Source: Rhizomys pruinosus
Lineage: Eukaryota > Chordata > Mammalia > Rodentia > Spalacidae
Assembly (NCBI GenBank): GCA_009823505.1
Contig: VZQC01005746.1
Span: forward strand, 253,987-317,986
Length of the DNA stretch: 64,000 nucleotides
Direction of reading: 5' to 3'
The position numbers were made by a program, and so were the translations under genes. The notes below the pieces were generated by a model. It had not been told where the DNA came from. It did no database searches and saw only the letters and a list, made by a program, of their open reading frames with translations. Within the stretch, counting starts at the first letter, position 1; each line of letters starts with the position of its first letter. Shown piece by piece: positions 11,295-23,214 of the stretch.

Positions 11295-14200
11295 CTAGCA
11301 TCCTCAAATGAGTGATACCATTCATCGTTTGTTTTTCTGGGACTGTTACTTCGTTTAACATAATAGCTTCTAGCTCCATCCATTTACCTGCAAATTTCAT
11401 TATGTTGTCTTCCTTTACTGCTGCATAGAAATCCATTGTGTACATGTACCACATTTTCTCTATCCACTCATCAGTTGAGGGGCATTTGGGCTGGTTCCAG
11501 CTTTTTGCTACTGTGGACAGAGCTGCAATAAACATAGCTGTGCATGTATTTTTGCAGTAAGATGATTCTTCTGGGTATATGCCCAGGAGTGGTATGACTT
11601 GATCAAATGGCAAGCTTATTTTGAGTCTTCCAAGCATTCTCCACACTGATTTCCATAGTGGCTGTACAAGTTTACATTCCCACCAGCAATGGATGAGTGT
11701 TCCCCTTTCCCCACAATCTCTCCAGCACTTGATATCAATTTGTTCTTGATCCTGGCCAGTCTTATTGGAGTGAGATGGTATCTTAAAGTTGTCTTAATTT
11801 GCATTTCCCTAATTATTAGTGATGTTAAACAGTATTTAAGATGTTTCCCAGCCATCTCTAATTCCTCCTCTAGGAAGTCTCTATTCAGTTCTTTGCTCCA
11901 TCTTTTGAGTGAATCATTTGTTTTCTTTCTTCTTTGTTTTTTTGAGTAGTTTGTATACTCTGGAGATCAATGCTTTGTCAGATGTATCTGCAGCAAAGGT
12001 TTCGTCCCACTCTGTGGGTTTTCTCTTCACTTCCTTTATTGTTTCTTTTGATGTTCAGAAGCTTTTGAGTTTAATGAGGTCCCATTTGTCAATTGTCGAT
12101 CTTATTTCTTGTGCAGCTGCTGTCTGATTTAGGAAGACTTTTCCTATGCCTATGTCTTACAGTCTGCTGCCAAGTTTTTCTTCTATCGCCTCCAGAGTTT
12201 TGGGTTTCATGTTGAAGTCTTTGATCTGTCTGGAATTGACTTTTGTACAGAGTGAGAGGTAGGGGTTTAATTTCATTCTTCTACAAGTGGTGATCCAGTT
12301 TTTCCTACACCACTTGCTGAAGATGCTGTCTTTGCTCCATTGTGTCTTCTTGGCCCCCTTGTCAAATATGAGGTGACTGAAATTGTAAGTGCTCAGGTTT
12401 AGATCTTCAGTTTTGTTCCATTGGTCAACTGGTCTGTTTTTGTGCCAGTACCAAGCTGTTTTTATGACTATAGCCCTGTAGCATAGTTTGAAGTCTGCCC
12501 CCCCGTATTGCTCTTTTCGCTCAGGGTTGCTTTGGCTATTCGGGGTCTTTTGTTTTTCCAAATGAAATGGAGGATATTTTTTCCAAGCCTGTGAAGAAAC
12601 TCTTGGGGATTTTGATTGGGATCGCATTAAATCTGTACAAGAGTTTCGTTAGAATGGACATTTTTACTATATTTATTTTCCCAATCCATGAGCATGGGAG
12701 GTTTGTTCATCTTCTGATGTCTTCCACAATTTCCTTCTTCAGGGGTTTAAAATTTTTGGTTGTAGAGGTCCTTGATGTCTTTGGTTAGATTTGTTCCTAG
12801 GTATTTTATTGTTTTTGAGGCTATTGTGAGTGGGAAGTTCTCCTTGTAGTCCTTCTTCAGTTGATTGTTGTTGGTGTAAAGAAAGGCTACTGATTTTTCT
12901 AGATTTATTTTGTATCCTGCCATTTTACTAAAACTCTTTATCATTTCTAAGATTTTTCTGCTGGAGATTTTGGCATCACTTATGAAAACGATGCTATGAT
13001 CAGCAAATAGGGATAGTTTGACTTCCTCTTTTCCAATTAGTACTCCTTTAATATCCTTTTCTTGCCTTATTGCTCTAGCAAGTGTTTCAAGCACTATATT
13101 GAAGAGGAGTGGTGACAGGGGGCAGCCTTGCCGAGTTCCTACCTTTAAAGGGAATGTTTCTGTCATTTCCCCATTTAGGATGATATTGGCTGTGGGTTTC
13201 CTGTATATGGCTTTGATTACATTGAGGAATGATCCCTCCAATCCAATTCCTTCTAGGACTTTAAGCATGAAGGGATGCTGGATTTTGTCAAAGGCTTTTT
13301 CAGCATCAATTGAGATGATGGTGTGGTTTTTGTCTTTGATTCCGTTTATGTGTTTGATGATGTTTATTGATTTTCATATGTTGAACCATCCCTGCATCTC
13401 TGGTATGAATCCAACTTGGTCATGATGGATGATCTTCTTGATGTGGGTCTGTATGCGATTTACAAGTATTTTATTTAGAATTTTTGCATCTGTGTTCATT
13501 AAGGAAATGGGTCTGTAGTTCTCCTTTTTGGTTGTATCTTTGCCTGGTTTTGGTAATAGCATGATGCTGGCTTCATAGAAAGAATCTGGGAGAACTCCCT
13601 CCGTTTGTATCTTTCTAAACATCTTGAGTAGTAATGGTTGTAAATCTTTTTGAAATATTTTATAGAATTCTGCCGTGAAACCATCTGGGCCTGGGTATTT
13701 TTTTGGTTGGGAGGCTTCTTATTACAACTTCAATTTCTTCATATATTATTGGTCTATTTAGGCTGTCAATCTCTTTTGGTTGAACTTTGTTGATTCCCAG
13801 GATTTCGGATAATCATCCATTTCTTCTAGGTTTACAAACTTAGTAGAGTACAGGTTTTTGCAATATTCGCATATGATTGTCTGGATCTTTTCATTTTCTG
13901 TTGTAATATTTCCCCTTTCATCACAGATTCTATTGATCTGGAGTTGTTCCTTCTTTCTTTTCGTTAACTGGGCTAGAGGTCTGTCTATCTCGTTTAGTCT
14001 CTCAAAGAACCTGCTTTTGGATACGTTGATTTTTTGTATGGTTTTCTTTGTTTCTATTTCATTGATCTCTGCTTTGATTTTTGTTATTTCTTCTTGTCTA
14101 CTGTATTTAGGGCTCATTTGTTGTTGTCTTTCAATTATTCTTAGGTGCAGCGTTAGATCATTCACTAGTGCTCTTTCTATATTTTTTATGTAGGCACTTA

Positions 14201-15114
14201 GAGCTATAAACTTCCCTCTTAGGGCTGCTTTTAAAGTGTTCCATGGGTTTTGTTGTGTTGTATTATCATTGTCATTCAGCTCCAGGAATGTTTTAATTTA
14301 TTTCTTTATTTCTTCCTTGACTCATTCCTTATTCAGGAGACTGTGGTTTACTCTCCATGTGTTCTTGTAGGTTGTAGGGCTTATCCTGGTGTTGATATTA
14401 AGATTTATTGCACTGTGGTCTCATAAAATGCATGAGATTATTTCAATCTTTTTGTATTTGTTGAGTTTTTTCCTGTGTCCCAGTATATGGTCTATTTTGG
14501 AGAATGTTCCTTGGGGTGCTGAGTAGAAAGTGTATTCTCTGGTGTTTGGGTAGAATATTCAATAGATGTCTGTGAGGTCCATTTGGTGTATTGTATCATT
14601 CAGTTCAGATGTCTCTCTGTTTATCCTTTGTCCTGTTGATCTGTCTAAAGAACTTAGTGGGGTATTGAAGTCCCCTACTCTTAGCGTGCTGGGATTAATC
14701 TGTGCCTTGAGGTCCCGAAGTATTGTGTTTATAAAGTTTGGTGCACTGGTGTTTGGTGCGTATATTTTTATGATTGTGAAATCTTCATTGTCAATTGTCC
14801 CTTTAATAAAGATGTAATGGCCCTCTTTGTCTTTTGATTTCTTTTGCTTTGAAGTCTCTTTTGTCTGAAATTAGAATAGCAACACCTGCTTTCTTTTTGG
14901 TACTATTTGCTTGGAATATTTTCTTCCATCCCTTCACCTTAAGTTGGTGCCTATCCTTGAAATTGAGATGGGTTTCTTGTAGACAGCATATAGATGGGTT
15001 TTGTTTCCTAATCCATTCTCCCAGTCTATGTCTTTTGATTGGAGAGTTTAGCCCATTAATATTTAAGGTTATAGTTGAAAGATGGATGGTGCTTCCTTTC
15101 ACCTTATTATGCAT
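11295..15114 (-). pseudogene. L1 ORF2 of copy B (decayed)
   Basis: Full-length by alignment with the intact ORF2 at 52.7 kb, but broken by several frameshifts and stops. The endonuclease N-terminus is open at 14803-15114 ([30 protein letters not shown]). A reverse transcriptase block is open at 12747-13268 ([19 protein letters not shown]). The FADD motif there reads FADH, so the second catalytic aspartate is lost in that frame. The C-terminal part spans 11260-11855. It cannot encode an active enzyme. Confidence 0.92.
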
Positions 15115-15318
15115 TTGGAGTTTTGTTCTCTGATTCTACTCCTATGATTATGTTTTTATTAGTTTCTTTTCCTAGGTGCTTGGGGATAGTTGCTCCTCTT
15201 TTCTGGCCTTTGAATTGCTTCAAGCATTTTTCTGAAGAGTTGGTTTTCTAGACATGTATTCTATCATCTTGCTTATGTCTTGGAAGATTTTTCTGTCTCC
15301 TTCAAGTATATTTGACAT

Positions 15319-16372
15319 CGGAATACAGGAAAAAAAAAAAAAAAGCAAACCCTCATGCTGCCCGGGACACAGTGAAGGGATATCATGGAAAATGTGCAGG
15401 CTAGTTCTGCACCAAGCTCTACCGACCCTGTAGGAGATAGCCACAATGTGACCCCCCCGGAAGTGACCCAAAAAACAGATCTTAGAGGAATAATTGCAAA
15501 TATATGCAGAGAAATTAAAGAAAATAAAGAAGACAAAAAGCTAAAGAGAGAGAATGAAAAACTCAAAAAGGACTTAGAGGGATACAATGACAAATTTCAG
15601 GAAGAACTAAAGGAAGAGAAAGGCAACCTCCAAAAGAACTAGAGGAAGAAAAAAGCAAACTCCGAAAGGAAGTAGAAACACTGAACAAGGAAGCCACAAA
15701 CAGTGAAGTGAGGAGCACCAAGAAGAGACTGAGAAGCTCAAAAAGAAAATGAAAATACTAAAGAAAACACAAGATGAAATGAAAAATGAAACAGAACACT
15801 CATCCAATCAAGAAGAACAGAAAGGAAAAAGCCTAAGAAATAGAATGGAGGAAGCAGAACAAAGAATATCAGACCTGGAAGATAACACAGAGCAACTAAA
15901 AAACTCAAGTAAAGAATATGAAAATTTTAAAAATACAAAAAAGTGGAACAACCAGGAAATATGGGACACTATGAAAAGATCAAACCTCCACATCATAGGA
16001 GTAGAGGAAGGAGAAAAATCTCAAGAGAATAGTATTGATCAGATCTTCAACAGAATAATAGATGAAAATTTCCCCAAACTAAAAATAGACAATCCCGTAC
16101 AAATACAAGAAGCACATAGGAATCCAAATATACAAGATCAGAAAAGAAACTCTCTATGCCATATCATAGTTAAAATGCTAGATGCCCAAAACAAAGACAA
16201 AATTCTGAAGCTACAAAAGAAAAACAAGTCACATACAAAGGGAAACCTATCAGAATTACAACTGACTTATCGGAGCAAGCCATGAAAGCAAGAAGAACAT
16301 GGAGCAAAGCATTCTCAGTGTTAAAGGACTATGGATGCCAACCCAGAATACTTTACCCAGCAAAGATGTCAT
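15319..16372 (+). mobile_element. Inverted 5' segment of L1 copy B (5' UTR end plus ORF1)
   Basis: This segment runs opposite to the rest of copy B. It starts with an A-rich run (about 15329-15343) and CTCATGCTGCCCGGGACACA, the last part of the 5' UTR. A probable ORF1 start ATG is at 15385. ORF1 is open to 15642, shifts frame, and is open again at 15749-16285, covering the coiled coil, RRM-like and C-terminal blocks. It ends at the PAKM motif (about 16355-16370), where the non-inverted strand takes over at 15318. Confidence 0.85.
15385..16372 (+). pseudogene. L1 ORF1 of copy B, inverted and frameshifted
   Basis: The N-terminus starts MENVQASSAPSS and continues through a lysine/glutamate-rich coiled coil (KLKRENEKLKKDLEG). 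A stop at 15640-15642 follows a frameshift. The second open part (15749-16285) has EEAEQRISDLEDNTEQLKNS and NLHIIGVEEGEKSQENSIDQ and then frames out near 16220. The last C-terminal codons lie on the other strand at 15159-15318. This gives the only visible L1 ORF1 N-terminus with its 5' UTR edge, apart from copy C. Confidence 0.85.
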
Positions 16373-17272
16373 CTTTCTTTACCGCTGAATAGTACTCCAT
16401 TATGTAAATGTATCACATTTTTGTCATCCACTCATCTGCTAAGGGGCATTTGGGTTGGTTCCAGATCTTCCCTATTGTGAAGAGAGCTGCAATAAACATG
16501 GATATGCAGGTATCTTTGTGGTAGAATGAGTCTTGTGGTTATATACCCAGGAGTGGTATACCTGGTCAGGTGATAGTCTCATTTTGAGTCTTTTGAGTGT
16601 TCTCCACACTGCTTTCCATAATGGTTGTACAAGTTGACACTCCCTTCAGCAGTGGATGAGTGTTGTCCTTTCCTAGCAATCTGTCCAACTTTGGGGGTCT
16701 TTTGTTTTCTTGATCTTAGCCAGTGGTATCAGAGTGAGATGATATCTGAGAATGGTTTTAATTTGCACTTTGTTAATTGTTAAATAATGTTGAACATTTT
16801 TTAAGATGTTTCTCAGCCATCTTTAGTTCCTCACTGGTGAAGTCTCTGTTTGGTTCTTTACTCCATCTTTTGAGTAGGTCATTTGTTTTCTTCTTTGTTT
16901 TTTTGAGTAGTCTATATATTCTTGATGGTAATGCTCTGTCTGATGTATCACTGGTGAATATTTCCTCTCACTCTCTGGGTATTCTCTTCACTTCCTGGAT
17001 TATTTCTTTTGCTGTACAGAAGCGTTTTAGTTTGATGAGATCCCATTTGTCAACTATTGACTTTTTTTTCTGCACAGCTGCTGTCTAATTTAGAAAGTCT
17101 TTTCCTAAGCCTCTGTCTTATAGATCTTTGAGCCACTTTGAGTTGATTTTTTGTACAAGGTGAGAGGTAAGAGTTTAATTTTGTTCTTTTACAAATGGTG
17201 ATCCAGTTTTGCCAGCACTATTTGCTGAAGATGGTATACTTCCTCCATTGAGATTTTTCTTTTGTTTCTTTG

Positions 17273-17303
<31 letters not shown>

Positions 17304-20300
17304 TGCCCCTTTCCAAATATGAGGTGGCTGAAATTGTATGAGCTCAAGTTTGGATCTTCGATTTTGTTCCATTGGTCAACGGATCTGTTTTTGTGCCAGG
17401 ACCAGGCTTTCTTTATGACTATCACCCTGTAATATACCTTGAAGTCTGGTAGAGCAATCTCCCTTGCCTTGCATTTTTCACTCAGGCTTGCTTTAGCTAT
17501 TCATAGTCTTTTGTTTTTCCATATGAATTTAAGGATTTTCTTCTAAGTCTGTGAAGAAGCTCATGGGGAGTTTGATTGGGATTGCATTGAATTTGTATAC
17601 CAATTTGGGTAAAATGGACATTTTTACTATATGTATTTTTCCAATCCATGAGCATGGGAGGTCTTTCCATCTTTCGATGTCATTTTCAATCTCCTGCTTC
17701 AGGGGTCTAAAATTTTTGTCGTCGAGTTCTTTGGTATCTTTGGTTAAGTTTATTCCCAAGTATTTTATTATTTTTGATGCTATCGTGTGTGGGAAGGTGT
17801 TCTTATAATATTTCTTTGCTTGTTTATTGCTGGTGTCAAGAAAGGCTTCTAATTTTCCAGGTTGATTTTGTATCCTGCCACTTTATTGAAACTCTTAATT
17901 GTTTCTAGAAGATTTCTGGCAGAGTTTTTAACATCCTTTAGGTAAACTATCATATCCTCTGCAAGAAGGGATAACTTAACTTCCTCATTTCTAATTAGAT
18001 TAATACTCCTTTGATTTCCTTTTGTTGTGTCATTGTCGTAGCAAATGTTTCAAGCACTGTTTTGAAGTGGAGTGGCGATAAGGGGCAGCCTTGCTGGGTT
18101 CCGCCTTTAAGAAAATGGTTACAGTTTTTCTCCATTTAGGATGATCTTGGGAGTGGGTTTGCTACATATGGCTTTGATCATATTGAGGAATGTTCCCTTC
18201 AGTACAATTCCCTCTAGGACTTTAAACATGAAGCTTTGCTGGATCTTGTCAAAGGCTTTTTCTGCATCAATTGAGATGATCATGTGGTTTTTGTTTTTCA
18301 GTCCACTTATGTGTTTTATGATCCATATTGATTTACATTTATTGAACCATACCTGCATCTCTGGTATGAATCTGTCTTGATCATGTGGGTCTGTATGTGA
18401 TTTGCAAGTATTTTGTTGAGAATTTTTGCGTCTATGTTCATTAATAAGATGGGTCTATAACTTTCTTTTTTGGTTGTATATTTGTGTGGCTTTGGTATTA
18501 GAGTGATGCTGGCTTCATGGAAGGAATTTGGGAGAGTTCTCTTTGTTTATATCCTTCTGAACAGTTTGAATAGTAACGATTGTAGGACCTCTTTAAATGT
18601 TTTATACAATTCTGCTGTGAAACCATCTGAGCCTGGGCTTTTTTTTTTTAGCTGGGAGGTTTATTTATTGCATCTTCAATTTCCTCAAAAATTATGGATC
18701 TGTTTAAACTGTCAATTTCTTCTTGGTTAAGTTTTGTTGGTTCCCAGGATTTTAGATATTCATCCATTTCTCTTAGGTTTTCAAATTTAGTGGAGTATAG
18801 GTTTTTGAAGTATTTCCATATGGTTGTCTGGATCTTTTCTTTGTCTGTTGTGACGTTTCCCCTTTTATCAGGAATACTACTGATTTTTGAGTTACTGTTT
18901 CTCTTTTTGGTTAGCTGGGCTAGAGGTCTGTCTATTTTGTTTATCTTCTCAAAGAATCAACTTTTGGATTCATTGATTCTATGTATTATTTTCTTTGTTT
19001 CTATTTCATTGATTTCTACTCTGATTTTTGTTATTTCTTCCTCTCTGTTGGGTTTAGGGTTCATTTGTTGTTGTCTCTCAAGTGTTTTTAGCTGCAGTGT
19101 TAGATCATTTATTTGTTCCCTTTCTGTTTTTTGATGTGGGCATTTACGGCTATAAATTTCCCTCTCAAGACTGCTTTTAAATCATTGGACAGGTTTTGTT
19201 GTGTTGTATTGTCTTTTTCATTCAGTTCCATGAATACTTTTTTTTTTAATTTTTATTAATTTTATTTATTTCTGTATATGTATGAATGTACTGTCTGCAT
19301 GCAAGTTTGTGCACCCGTGTTGTGCAACGCCGCAGAGGTCAGAAGAGGGTATCAGATTCCCCTGGAACTGGAGTTCTCCTGGAATTGGAGCTTCAGACGG
19401 TTCTCAGCCGCCATGTGGGTGCTGGGGATCGAACCCGGGTCCTCTGTAAGAGCGGTCGGCGCTCTTAACCACTAGGCCATCTCTCCAGCCCCTTCCATGA
19501 ATACTCTTATTTCACTCTTTATCTCTTCCCTGACCCATTTATCATTCAGGATTGTGTTGTTTAGTTTCCATGTGTTTTTGTAGCTAGTTTGGCTTATTCT
19601 TGTGTTCATATGGAGCTTTCTTGCACTGTGGTCTGACAGAATGGATGGAATAATTTCAATCCTTTTGCATTTTTTTGAGATTTCTTTTGTGCATGGGTAT
19701 GTGGTTGATTTTGGAGAGTATTCCATGAGGTGCTGAGTAGAAAGTATATTATCTGGTGTTTGGGTTGAATATTCTGTAAATGTCTGTGGGGTCCATTTTG
19801 CATATTGTATTGTTTAGTTCTGATGTCTGTATACTTTTTGTCCTGTTGATCTATCCAAGGTGCTCAGTGGAGTGCTGAAGTCCCCCACTATTAGTGTGTT
19901 AGGATTAATCTATGTCTTGAGGTCCTGAAGAGTAGTGTTATAAAGTTAGGTTCACCAGAGTTTGGTGCATAGACATTTAGTATTTTGAAGGCTTCATAGT
20001 TAATTGTTCCTTTGACAAGGATGTAATAGCCTTCTTTGTCTCTTCTGATTAGTTTTACTTTGAGATCTATTTAGTCTGATATTAGAATAGCCACTCCAGT
20101 TTGTTTCTTGCTACCATTTGCTTGGAATATTTTTTTTTCCATCCTTTCACTCTAAGGTGGTGTCTGTCCTTTAGGGTGAGATGGGTTTCTTGTATACAGC
20201 ATATAGAAGGATTCTGTTTCCTAATCCATTCTCCCACTCTATGTCTTTTGATCAGGGTGTTTAGACCATCAGTATTTAAGGTTATTATTGACAGATGTGT

Positions 20301-20333
20301 GTTACTTTCTTTCACCTTATTTTTGTTTGCATT
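16373..20333 (-). pseudogene. L1 ORF2 of copy C (decayed, interrupted by B2)
   Basis: Endonuclease N-terminal residues are readable at 20082-20315 (TLNTDGLNTLIKRHRVGEWI, CCIQETHLTLKDRHHL). Reverse transcriptase fragments include [20 protein letters not shown] near 18270. The reading frame is broken by many indels and by the B2 at 19239-19492. The 3' limit is the junction with copy B. Confidence 0.9.
19239..19492 (-). mobile_element. B2 SINE inserted in L1 copy C
   Basis: A full-length B2 on the minus strand: head GGGGCTGGAGAGATGGCCTA at 19492 going leftwards, box B-like GGGTTCGATCCCCAGCACC, body and an A-rich tail. It is flanked by a perfect 13-bp target-site duplication TTCCATGAATACT at 19226-19238 and 19493-19505. 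The low divergence and intact duplication mark it as a recent insertion into L1-C. Confidence 0.95.
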
Positions 20334-20369
20334 CTTGGTCTAGGTTTGTATTTATTCTGTTATGCTTTT

Positions 20370-21560
20370 GTTGATTTCTCTCTTTAAATGTTTAGGGATA
20401 GTTGCTCCTTTAATCTAGTCTTTGGAATACTTTGAGGATTTTCTGAAATGTTGATTTCTTAGACATGTATTATTTCATCTGGTTCACGTCGTGAAAGACT
20501 TTTCTTTCTCCTTCAACTGTAATTGACATTTTTGTTGGGTATAGTCTGGGTTGGCATCTAAACTCGTTTTTAGCACTGGGAGTACTTTGGTCCACTTTCT
20601 TCTGGCTTTCAAAGTTTGCACTGTGAAGTCAGCTATGATTCTGGGTCCACTTTCTTCTGGCTTTCATAGTTTGCACTGTGAAGTCAGCTATGATTCTGAT
20701 GGGTTTTCCCTTTATATGTAACTTTTTTTTCTCTTGTGGCTTTCAATATTTTGTCTTTGTTCTGAGCATCTAGTGTTTTAACAACTATATGGAATGGGGA
20801 GTTTCTCTTCTGGTCTTGTCTATTTGGTTCTCTATGTGCTTCTTGTATTTATATGGATTTGTCTTTTTTCAGTTTAGGGAAATTTTCTTCTATTATACTA
20901 TTGAAGATCTGGTCAATAGTGTGGTCTTGGGATTCTTCTCCTTCCTCTATCCCTATGATTCGGATTTTTGGTCTTTTCATAGTGTTCCACATTTCCTGGT
21001 TGTTCTACTCTTGTGTTTTTAAAAATTTTTTTCATAATCTTTACTTGAGCATTTTAGTTGCTTCCTGCTATCCTGCAGGTCTGATATTCTTTTTTTCTTC
21101 TTCCATTCTTCTTCTGAGGCTTTTTCCCATCCTTTCCTGTTGATTGGATGAATGTTCGATTTCCTTTTTCATTTCTTCCTGTGATTTCTTTAGTATTTCC
21201 ACTTCCTTCTGGAGCCTGTCATTCTCATCTTGTACCTCCTTGTTTTGTTGGCCATTTTCTTTTTACATTTTGGCCTGGGAACTTTTCATTCCTTCCGGAG
21301 TTTGGAGTTTGTCATTTTCTCCCATTAGTTCTTTCCAATGTTTGTCATTATCTCCCTCTAGGTCCTTCATAAGTTTTTCATTCTCTCCCCTTAGTTCTCT
21401 AATTTCTTTGAATATGTTGACAATTGTAAGGTCCTTGTGGCTTATTTCCAGGGAGATCTCCTTGTAGAAATCTTCTCTACAGTTGGTAGACTTCAGTGTG
21501 GATTTATTATGAGCTTTTCCCATGTTTATTTCTTTGTGTCTTTGGCATGTAGATATGTTT
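20370..21560 (-). pseudogene. L1 ORF1 of copy C (decayed)
   Basis: The N-terminal coiled-coil half is open at 21263-21589 (MGKAHNKSTLKSTNCREDFY, IRELRGENEKLMKDLEGDND). The RRM and C-terminal blocks are recognisable on the minus strand around 20460-21100 but lie in several frames. The N-terminal residues differ from those of copy B (MENVQ...), so the copies differ in their ORF1 5' regions or in start usage. A 55-bp tandem duplication lies at 20589-20698. Confidence 0.8.
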
Positions 21561-21599
21561 ATTTGTTTCTTTATATGCTGGCACCTCAATGTTGGCTGT

Positions 21600-22043
21600 G
21601 TAGACTGTAATCACTAATACTGTGCCTGCTGGATCCTCTGCACCACAGCTCCACCAGGTTGGGGCAGGAGGGTTTGTGCCCTGTTGGCCAAGCCTCCACA
21701 GGGGAGGATGGGTGCACAAAGCACCAAAACAGGTGGGGCTCACCTGGGTGCAAGCTGGTGTTGTGTGGCCTACAGGTGTACGTCCACTCACACCACATGC
21801 TGGGCGCATGCTGGTGTTGTGCTCTCAATGACCCTACGTTGCATATTGGAACCAGAGGGTTGGATAATACTGGGTGATCCCAAGCCTCCACAGGCGAGGA
21901 CGGGTGTGCAAAGCACCAAGTTATGCAGGGCTCACCTGGGCACACACTGGTGTAGTCTGGGCCCATGGGTGTATGTCCACTCACACCACGCATTGGGCAC
22001 AGGCTGGTGTGCTCTTTGTGTATCAAACTATATTTTTCTAAGA
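21600..22043 (-). promoter_or_regulatory. L1 5' UTR with tandem ~202-bp monomers
   Basis: Upstream of the ORF1 of copy C is a GC-richer block made of direct repeats. CAAGCCTCCACAGG starts at 21689 and again at 21891 (period 202 bp), followed each time by GAGGA.GGGTG..CAAAGCACCAA, GGGCTCACCTGGG and GTCCACTCACACCAC. In mouse, L1 promoters are arrays of roughly 200-bp monomers, and by position, size and repetition this is the equivalent. About 1.75 monomers remain. Promoter activity is inferred, not shown. Confidence 0.75.
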
Positions 22044-22727
22044 CAGTTAATTTTGGTTTTTTATTTTTTATTTTTAATATTTTATTTATTATTCTTTTTA
22101 ATATATATATATATATATAGAATTTAAAATCTAGACCATGTCCCCCCATTCCCCCATACCAGAGCTCATGCATTCTGCTCAAACATGCTTTATTCATCTT
22201 TCTCATTTTTTCTAATAATCTCCATGTGGAAGTTCACGCTGTTGAGCAGAAGTTTCACTGTTTCAGTCAGTTCTTTGATGCAGTCCTTTCTGTTGTTGTT
22301 GTTGTTGTGGTTGTTTCCAATATGCATCACTCACAGCTGCTTTGGACAAAAGCTAAAGGGCATGACACAAGAAATACTACAACTAGGTATTTGGCACTAG
22401 CATCCACAGATGAGGGATACAGTTGTTGTTTGTTTTTTTCTGGGACTGTTACTTCACTCACCATGATGTCCTCAGCTGCCAGCCATTTTCCTGCAAAGCT
22501 CATGATATCGTCTTCTTCTCTTACGCTGCATAGAAATCATTGTGTAGATGTACCACATTTTTCTCTATCCACTCTATAGTTGGAGGGGCATTTTGGTTGG
22601 TTTTCCAGCTTCCAGGCTATTGTGAAGAGAGCTGAAATAAACATGGACTGTGCATGTATCTCTGTGGTGGGATGAGTTTTGAGGGTACATGGCTGGGTCG
22701 GGTGGCAAGTTCATTCCAGTTAATTTT
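22044..22727 (-). mobile_element. L1 copy D (660 bp, 5'-truncated) with target-site duplication
   Basis: A minus-strand L1 3' piece with an A-rich/TA-rich tail at about 22060-22119, a G-rich 3' UTR with TCTAGA motif like copy A, and the ORF2 C-terminus (to about 22716). It is flanked by the 11-bp direct repeat CAGTTAATTTT at 22044-22054 and 22717-22727. It lies at the 5' edge of L1-C, so D inserted after C. Confidence 0.9.
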
Positions 22728-22822
22728 GTTGTAGATAATAAAACATTAAATGGATGAGTCAAAGAAGATTTATAAGTAATTTACAAAGTGAATGGAGGTT
22801 TGGAAAAAATTAAAATATAAGG

Positions 22823-22966
22823 GATACAGGTGTGGCAGCGCACGCTCTTAATCCTAGCACTTGGAGGCAGAGGCAGTGGATCTTTGTGAGATCAAGGCCA
22901 GCCTGGCTACAGATGAGTTACAGGACACTGGGCTACAGGGAGACCCGGTCCTCGAAAGACCAAATA
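22823..22966 (+). mobile_element. B1 SINE
   Basis: A plus-strand B1: GGTGTGGCAGCGCACGCTCT, GAGGCAGAGGCAGTGGATCT, GGCCAGCCTGGCTACAGA and GGGAGACCCGGTCCTCGAAA. It ends in CAAA and is followed by a (TA)n run at 22968-23003. Confidence 0.85.
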
Positions 22967-23003
22967 TATATGATATATATATAAATAATATATATATATA
23001 ATA

Positions 23004-23214
23004 TCTATGTGGGAAAGTATCCGCCTGCTAGACAAGCCTCTCTGCCCATACCGTGTTAGTGGATGATTCCCAGGTGTAACTTAGCATGTGTTTTAATGAT
23101 CCTAGTGAGTAGATAGTTTGCTCCAAGACTATCTCCCGGGAGAGAAGTCAGAGGGAGGGAGGGGAGTGCAGCAGGTAGAAAACAGAGTGGTAATTAAGAT
23201 GCGTGCCAGAATGT
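23004..23214. other. Unassigned sequence
   Basis: No recognisable gene or repeat. Confidence 0.35.

Larger units (their letters stand above)
9758..16372 (-). mobile_element. L1 copy B with long 3' tail and inverted 5' segment
   Basis: The main body (9758-15318) is minus-strand: a long 3' tail (9758-11294), ORF2 (11295-15114) and the ORF1 end (15159-15318). The 5' part (15319-16372) is inverted onto the plus strand and carries the 5' UTR end and ORF1 up to the PAKMS motif. The non-inverted part resumes exactly at that motif, as expected for twin priming during insertion. The right junction shares AGATGTCA with the flanking L1 copy C. The 3' end lacks a poly(A) and stops about 75 bp short of the terminus shared by the 34.6 and 58.15 kb tails, so it seems secondarily truncated. 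Confidence 0.88.
16373..22043 (-). mobile_element. L1 copy C, with 5' UTR monomers; 3' end lost
   Basis: A minus-strand L1 with an apparently complete 5' end: 5' UTR monomers (about 21600-22043), ORF1 (about 20370-21560) and ORF2 (16373-20333). The 3' UTR and last ~40 ORF2 codons are missing where copy B begins, and no matching remainder lies on the far side of B. It is more diverged than A and B. It contains a B2 insertion (19239-19492) and an internal 55-bp duplication (20589-20698). Confidence 0.9.

Noticed and set aside
19278..19475. Frames with cysteine-rich residues (also 28620-28931 and 40228-40434)
   Set aside because: All three are antisense translations of B2 SINEs and share the same peptide because the repeat is the same.
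21586..22206. 206-codon minus-strand frame over the L1-C 5' UTR
   Set aside because: It spans the monomer repeats and the junction with L1-D. Openness follows from the GC-rich tandem repeat and no known domain is present.
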